Part shown: piece after piece, positions 31,197-35,107 of the stretch
Numbering within the stretch: the first letter of the stretch is position 1
Layout: every line of letters starts with the position of its first letter
DNA from: Gracilimonas amylolytica
GTDB lineage: Bacteria > Bacteroidota > Rhodothermia > Balneolales > Balneolaceae
Assembly: GCF_002911695.1 (NCBI RefSeq)
Contig: NZ_PQBS01000013.1
Coordinates: forward strand, 1 to 35,107
DNA length: 35,107 nt
Direction of reading: 5' to 3'
Program-made: the position numbers and the translations under genes
Notes under the pieces: model-generated
The model's input: only the letters and a program-made list of their open reading frames with translations
Told to the model about the DNA's origin: nothing
Databases searched by the model: none

Positions 31197-32567
31197 TTAG
31201 TTGGTAGAAATTTCATTCAAAGGCGTGCCGATTAGTCGCTCAACTTGTGCGATGGCACGGTTCAGTTCAGCCAGCGCTTGTACGTAGCGGGTCCGGCTGG
31301 TAAATAAAGTTCGCTGGGCATCCAGTACTTCCAGAAAATCAAACTTGCCCTGCCGGTAGCCGGCTTGGGCAGCTTTATAAGCCGTTTGGGCTCCGGGCAA
31401 GACTTCAGCTTGAAGTTGTTCGGCCTCATATAAAGCAGCTTGTAACTTGTTATAGCTATTTTGAAGGGCTTTTTGCACCTCAATCCTGGCAGACTCCCGC
31501 ACCGTTTCCGCACGGTTGAGCTCATAGCGAGCTGCCTTTACATTCCCCTGGTTCCGGTCAAAAAATGGAAGAGGTATGGAGACACCTACTAAAGCAGCTT
31601 CGGCTCCAAGATCTTCCATCCAGCGATACCCGCCGCTGATTTTTATATCAGGAATGGCTTTGGATCGCTCATACGAAAGGGAAGCTTCCCGTTGCTGAAT
31701 CTCGGTAGTCCAGCGAGCTACATCCGGGTTCCGCTCTATAAATTCGGCCACGTATTGGTAGTCTGGAATAGAATCCGGCATCTCTAATTCGCCTGACAGT
31801 GCCATAAACGAAACCTGATCACTTCCCCAAAATGAGGCCAGTGTGGTAAAAGCGGATTGCATCGCATTGCGCCTGTTTTCCAGATCTATGCGTGCACGAG
31901 AGAGTTCTACCTGTGCTTTGGTCTGCTCCAGTTTTGAAACTTTCCCGGCTTCGACTTGCGCCGACACGCTTTCATAAAATTGTCGGGCAACATCTAATAA
32001 CTCTTTTTGTTGTTCCCATTGCAGTTGGGCTTCCAAAGCGGACGTATAAGCTTGTGTGAGTCCGGTGAGCGTATTTAAACGCTGGGTTTCGTAATCCCAC
32101 CCGGCGAGCTCAGTGCTTAAACCGGCCAGTCGTTTCCGTTTCATCCGATCAGCCCCTAAGAGAACTTTTTGGCTGAGCCTTATTGTGGTTTCCCTGGAAT
32201 CATAGCCTTCAAAAGGGCCGGTTCCTCCAAAGTTTTCCATTTCGGCTTCCAGTTCCGGATTGGGCAACAAAGCAGCTTGAATGCGCTCGGCTTCCTTAAC
32301 CCGAACTTGCCAGGCATAACTTTGCAGACCGGGGTTTTCGAGGAGCGTTTTAGCCAGTGCCGTTCGATAGCTCAGCGTGTCGCCAATAGTAATCGAATTG
32401 GCCGAAGAGTTTAAATTTCTGTTTAGAATCTGAGAAGAATAGTCCTCGGATTCATGTTCTATAAGCGTGCTTTCAGATGGTGCTTGAAGTACCGTTCGTT
32501 CGCTGGCGCAACCGGCAGCAAGCACGAGCGTGCCGATGAGCAGCATCGTTTTGATATATTTTGACAT
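31197..32567 (-). CDS. TolC-family outer-membrane channel (CusC/CzcC-like), lipoprotein
   Basis: A 456-residue outer-membrane factor forming the exit duct of the first RND system. It has a lipoprotein signal (LAAGCAS, C20) and two repeated OEP domains of long helices with beta strands: the first about 65-250 (LSYRTALAKTLLENPGLQSY onward), the second about 265-445 (MPDSIPDYQYVAEFIERNPDV onward, ending LDAQRTLFTSRTRYVQALAELNRA). The adaptor gene starts 13 bp after its stop and the small secreted protein gene lies 117 bp upstream. The organisation channel-adaptor-pump is standard for Czc/Cus operons. Confidence 0.93.
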   Translation of the reverse strand: MSKYIKTMLLIGTLVLAAGCASERTVLQAPSESTLIEHESEDYSSQILNRNLNSSANSITIGDTLSYRTALAKTLLENPGLQSYAWQVRVKEAERIQAALLPNPELEAEMENFGGTGPFEGYDSRETTIRLSQKVLLGADRMKRKRLAGLSTELAGWDYETQRLNTLTGLTQAYTSALEAQLQWEQQKELLDVARQFYESVSAQVEAGKVSKLEQTKAQVELSRARIDLENRRNAMQSAFTTLASFWGSDQVSFMALSGELEMPDSIPDYQYVAEFIERNPDVARWTTEIQQREASLSYERSKAIPDIKISGGYRWMEDLGAEAALVGVSIPLPFFDRNQGNVKAARYELNRAETVRESARIEVQKALQNSYNKLQAALYEAEQLQAEVLPGAQTAYKAAQAGYRQGKFDFLEVLDAQRTLFTSRTRYVQALAELNRAIAQVERLIGTPLNEISTN

Positions 32568-32684
32568 GTAGTATTCAGCTTTTTAGCTGTTGTAGATTTA
32601 TGAGAAATGCGCACTGGATACTATGATCCTGTGAATATGAAGGGCATTCTCAATGTGAATTAGGTATAGGAGGGGCTGTATGGC

Positions 32685-33149
32685 CTAATTCAGAAGTACT
32701 ACGGTCTGTAGATTGGTGGTGATAGAATTTTCTATAACCGGCGGTAAGAAAATGGTTTGTTGAACCGAACGGGAGACAGGAGTGATTTCGCTTTTTTGAA
32801 AAACAGCTCGTTTAAGATCAGCGACTGTTTTTTGCTGGTCAAAGCGATTTAGCTTGTCTTCCTTGGCACAGAGTAAAGAAATAGGAACATCCCGATGGTG
32901 GTCATTATCTTGGTGAAAAACCGTTTCCTGTTCGTGATTATGACCATCATTTTCGTGGACTTCGGCTTCACTATTAAAGAAAATTCCAAGCTCTGCCTTT
33001 GATTCAACATTTACATCGCCATTATCTTCAAAACAATACACCAATGACTCTGCCAGACTGTGCACACTTAACACGTGCATAGCAAATATGATCAGCAGAA
33101 GTCGTGCTGAGATTTTATAAATCTTTGTTTTGTGGATTTTTTTAAGCAA
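32685..33149 (-). CDS. Small secreted His-rich protein heading the first RND operon
   Basis: A 154-residue protein with an N-terminal signal peptide (about 12-33, ISARLLLIIFAMHVLSVHSLAES) and a His/Asp/Glu-rich segment (HENDGHNHEQETVFHQDNDHHRD) that should bind metal. C-terminal residues are polar without further motifs; I recognise no family. First gene of the transcription unit with TolC, adaptor, pump and PII-NG, and preceded by a 12-bp palindrome at 33201-33212. It probably serves as a periplasmic metal-binding accessory, by analogy of position with CzcI-type proteins. It shares no clear sequence with the secreted protein of the second RND operon. Confidence 0.65.
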   Translation of the reverse strand: MLKKIHKTKIYKISARLLLIIFAMHVLSVHSLAESLVYCFEDNGDVNVESKAELGIFFNSEAEVHENDGHNHEQETVFHQDNDHHRDVPISLLCAKEDKLNRFDQQKTVADLKRAVFQKSEITPVSRSVQQTIFLPPVIENSITTNLQTVVLLN

Positions 33150-33200
33150 AGCTAAAATTTTGTGAATACTAATAATAGACTATCAGCTACAAAACATCTT

Positions 33201-33212
33201 ACATAATTATGT
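33201..33212. promoter_or_regulatory. 12-bp palindrome, candidate operator of the RND operon
   Basis: ACATAATTATGT is a perfect palindrome 51-63 bp upstream of the secreted protein gene. It is nested in a wider symmetry, AAAACAT (33191-33197) and ATGTTTT (33209-33215). A plausible site for a metal-responsive dimeric regulator; which one is unknown. Confidence 0.4.
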
Positions 33213-33298
33213 TTTAAAGATATCAAATTTTGCAGTTAAACTTAAAAACTGAACCTTAGGTAGTTATTGCCCATAAGTTTTAGAAGCTTGTTTATGTT

Positions 33299-33748
33299 TT
33301 ATACACGTGAAATTTTAGTTCGCTTTGAAGCAAGGTAAATGCTCAGAGCGGGAAGAACAGTAATTTGAACAATCGGCGATAAGCCAACCTCATAAGAAAA
33401 AATAGTTAGCTCTGGCATCGCAGATGTATATTCCCAAAGGCTAAGAAAAATAGCAACCCATTCAAGAAAAATACTTGCTGCAAAGCTTAAGCCGAAAAGC
33501 ACAATATATCCTTTGCGACCAAGACGAGGTTCCAGATGCACGGACGAAGTCAGCATTGAGGTGGCTCTCCATAGCCCTAATACAATGATGATATCCCCTA
33601 AAACAGCTCCCCACATCCAAACTGTAGCCTTGAGAAAAGGCCAGTCCCACATGCCATATAGAAAGCCACATTGAACAAATTCCCAAATAGTATTAAGGAT
33701 AAAAGCCCAAAAAATAACTTTTTTGGTAGGTTCACTAATCACGTTCAA
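33299..33748 (-). CDS. Four-helix membrane protein beside copB-like ATPase
   Basis: A 149-residue integral membrane protein without a family name I can give. Hydrophobic segments are at about 11-30 (IFWAFILNTIWEFVQCGFLY), 43-60, 81-103 and 121-141. The first includes a Trp/Cys-containing NTIWEFVQC motif followed by MWDWPF. Its start overlaps the stop of the DUF5676 gene by 4 bases (ATGA at 33745-33748), so the two are translationally coupled and probably act together. No soluble domain. Its place between copper-type and RND systems suggests a metal-related role only by association. Confidence 0.7.
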   Translation of the reverse strand: MNVISEPTKKVIFWAFILNTIWEFVQCGFLYGMWDWPFLKATVWMWGAVLGDIIIVLGLWRATSMLTSSVHLEPRLGRKGYIVLFGLSFAASIFLEWVAIFLSLWEYTSAMPELTIFSYEVGLSPIVQITVLPALSIYLASKRTKISRV

Positions 33749-34026
33749 TTCTCAGAATCGTTTAGACTAACATTATATATGGCAGCGATTATTGCCCCAG
33801 ATATCCAGCCTATAATGAAGGTCAGAATAATTCCAAGAAGTGATTCCCACAAAGGAATATCCATTCGAATGATTGATGACGTATCAAAACCGTGTAAGAG
33901 GGCGTTAAAAAAGGAAATAGTTCCTTGCTGGCCAAGCACGATCATCAACAAGGCACAGCCCAGATAAAGAATCACGCCTGTTGCGCCAACCGCTATTCCT
34001 AATTTCTTGATGTTTAGTTTTCCCAT
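33745..34026 (-). CDS. DUF5676-family small membrane protein
   Basis: A 93-residue protein with two hydrophobic helices (about 8-32, and about 58-86 ending IIGWISGAIIAAIYN). The start LNIKKLGIAVGATGVILY and the C-terminal GWISGAIIAAIYN pattern match DUF5676 proteins, which have no known function and are often found in metal-resistance and mobile regions. It lies 115 bp downstream of the CopB-like ATPase and overlaps the next membrane protein gene by 4 bases. Probably inserted in the inner membrane. Confidence 0.75.
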   Translation of the reverse strand: MGKLNIKKLGIAVGATGVILYLGCALLMIVLGQQGTISFFNALLHGFDTSSIIRMDIPLWESLLGIILTFIIGWISGAIIAAIYNVSLNDSEN

Positions 34027-34141
34027 AGTATCTCCTCTATTCTATTGGTTTTATGTACTATTCAGTGATCTGAAAATATTAAAGTTAGATTCGCAGTTTT
34101 GAACCCATCTTTTGAAAAACTTAGTTTCCATTTTATATCCT

Positions 34142-35107
34142 TCAATTTTCGAGCTTCAATAACCGTGCATTGATAGCTACAATGACGGTACTTAGCGACA
34201 TCAGAATGGCTCCCACTGCAGGACTTAATATAATGCCCCAAGCAAACAGGACGCCGGCAGCCAAAGGAATGGCACCGATATTATATCCAGAAGCCCACCA
34301 CAGATTTTGGACCATTTTTGTGTAGGTAGATTTTGAGAGCTTAATAAGTGCCGTCACATCTTCAGGGTTATCTTTTACCAGTACGATATCGCCGGTCTCA
34401 ACAGCCACATCTGACCCGGCTCCGATAGCAATTCCAACATCAGCCTGAGCTAAAGCGGGGGCATCGTTGACGCCGTCTCCGGTCATGGCCACAAGTTTTC
34501 CTTGCCCCTGAACCTCCTTCACCTTATCGGCTTTTTCATCCGGAAGTACTTCAGCAAACACCTGATCAATGCCTAGTTCTCCAGCTACATAATCGGCCGT
34601 TTGTTGATTATCGCCCGTCAGCATGATGCACTCAATACCCATCTTGTGCAGTGCATGAATCGCATTCTTAGACGACTCTCGAATTTGATCTCCCAAAGCA
34701 ATGGCTCCGGTCAATTGATCTTCAATGATCACAAAAACGACCGTTTTTCCCTGGGATGATACTTTTTCAACTTCAGCTGTTGGGTATTCCATTTCCTGCT
34801 CCCGAACATATCCGGGGCTTACTACTTTCACTGACTTTCCATTTACCTTGCCTTCAATTCCCATTCCGGTAATGGAATTAAACTCATCCGGCTCCCAGGT
34901 TTCGCCGGCTTTTTCGAGGATTCCTTTTGCAAGTGGATGTTCAGAGTTTTTCTCCAGCGAAGCTGCATATTTAAGTATCTCTTCATCGGAGTGATCATCC
35001 CCAAAATTCAGAATATTGGTTACCGTAAAGGTTCCTTCGGTTAGCGTACCGGTTTTATCGAAGATAATGGAATCCAAGTTTCTTGCCTGCTCAAAAGCAG
35101 ACCGATT
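34142..35107 (-). CDS. CopB-like P1B copper ATPase, C-terminal part (cut by window end)
   Basis: The last 321 residues of a heavy-metal P-type ATPase; the frame is open to the window edge (NRSAFEQARNLDSIIFDKTGTLTEG), so no start is visible and the ORF's TTG at 35077 is not the true start. Seen are the phosphorylated Asp (DKTGTLT), HP motif (SEHPLAKGI), MLTGDN, MTGDGVNDAPAL hinge, and the last two helices with NLWWASGYNIGAIPLAAG and LMSLSTVIVAINA. The YN and MSxS residues on these helices are ligands of copper-type P1B ATPases, and the overall wording is close to CopB. The N-terminal metal-binding region and the helix-6 CPx motif lie outside, so the P1B subgroup is not proven. Confidence 0.88.
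   Translation of the reverse strand, partial: NRSAFEQARNLDSIIFDKTGTLTEGTFTVTNILNFGDDHSDEEILKYAASLEKNSEHPLAKGILEKAGETWEPDEFNSITGMGIEGKVNGKSVKVVSPGYVREQEMEYPTAEVEKVSSQGKTVVFVIIEDQLTGAIALGDQIRESSKNAIHALHKMGIECIMLTGDNQQTADYVAGELGIDQVFAEVLPDEKADKVKEVQGQGKLVAMTGDGVNDAPALAQADVGIAIGAGSDVAVETGDIVLVKDNPEDVTALIKLSKSTYTKMVQNLWWASGYNIGAIPLAAGVLFAWGIILSPAVGAILMSLSTVIVAINARLLKLEN

Noticed and set aside
1-35107. CRISPR arrays, tRNA or rRNA genes, integrase or attachment sites
   Set aside because: None seen: no regularly spaced repeats, no tRNA-like clover leaf or T-arm consensus, no recombinase gene in the window.

Overview
The window reads as a chromosomal accessory region from a Gram-negative bacterium of the Bacteroidota/Balneolota/Rhodothermota type. 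The evidence is inferential: an RND pump fused to its outer-membrane channel, a MerT-MerP fusion, a DUF4105 protein, HMA-CDF and DUF5676 proteins, PII-NG-like genes next to metal pumps, and few clear Shine-Dalgarno sequences. There are no rRNA, tRNA or CRISPR features.

Layout. 1-720 is a complete IS1595-family insertion sequence whose right end forms the stop codon of the neighbouring gene. 720-9359 looks like a defence-type island. It holds an MBL-fold hydrolase with an overlapping four-helix membrane protein; an AlbA_2/HATPase protein on the opposite strand; and a tight minus-strand operon of a type IIG (type ISP-like) restriction-modification enzyme broken by one in-frame TAA, a double zinc-ribbon protein and a TIR-domain protein. 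Much of this part is visibly AT-richer than the rest.

9360-12277 is a mercury operon on the plus strand: an ArsR/SmtB-type regulator with a perfect inverted-repeat operator, MerTP and MerA. Everything from 12297 to the end is on the minus strand and is a dense metal-efflux island. In transcription order from the right it holds a CopB-like P-type ATPase (cut by the window end), a DUF5676 protein with a membrane partner, a first RND system (secreted His-rich protein, TolC, adaptor, pump, PII-NG-like protein), a P1B-4-type ATPase, a DUF4105/Lnb-like protein, a Fur-family regulator, a second RND system (secreted Cys/His protein, CzcA-type pump fused to its outer-membrane factor, adaptor, broken PII-NG-like gene), an HMA-CDF protein, a broken ACR3-type arsenite permease and a CDF zinc-type exporter.

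Working together, the right-hand genes would move metal ions from cytoplasm to periplasm (P-type ATPases, CDFs) and from periplasm out of the cell (two RND tripartite pumps), with mercury imported by MerTP and reduced by MerA. Three genes carry inactivating lesions (RM enzyme, ACR3, first PII-NG), so either the island is decaying or the assembly has small errors. The most promising undescribed systems are the RM/zinc-ribbon/TIR operon and the MBL/membrane-protein pair.
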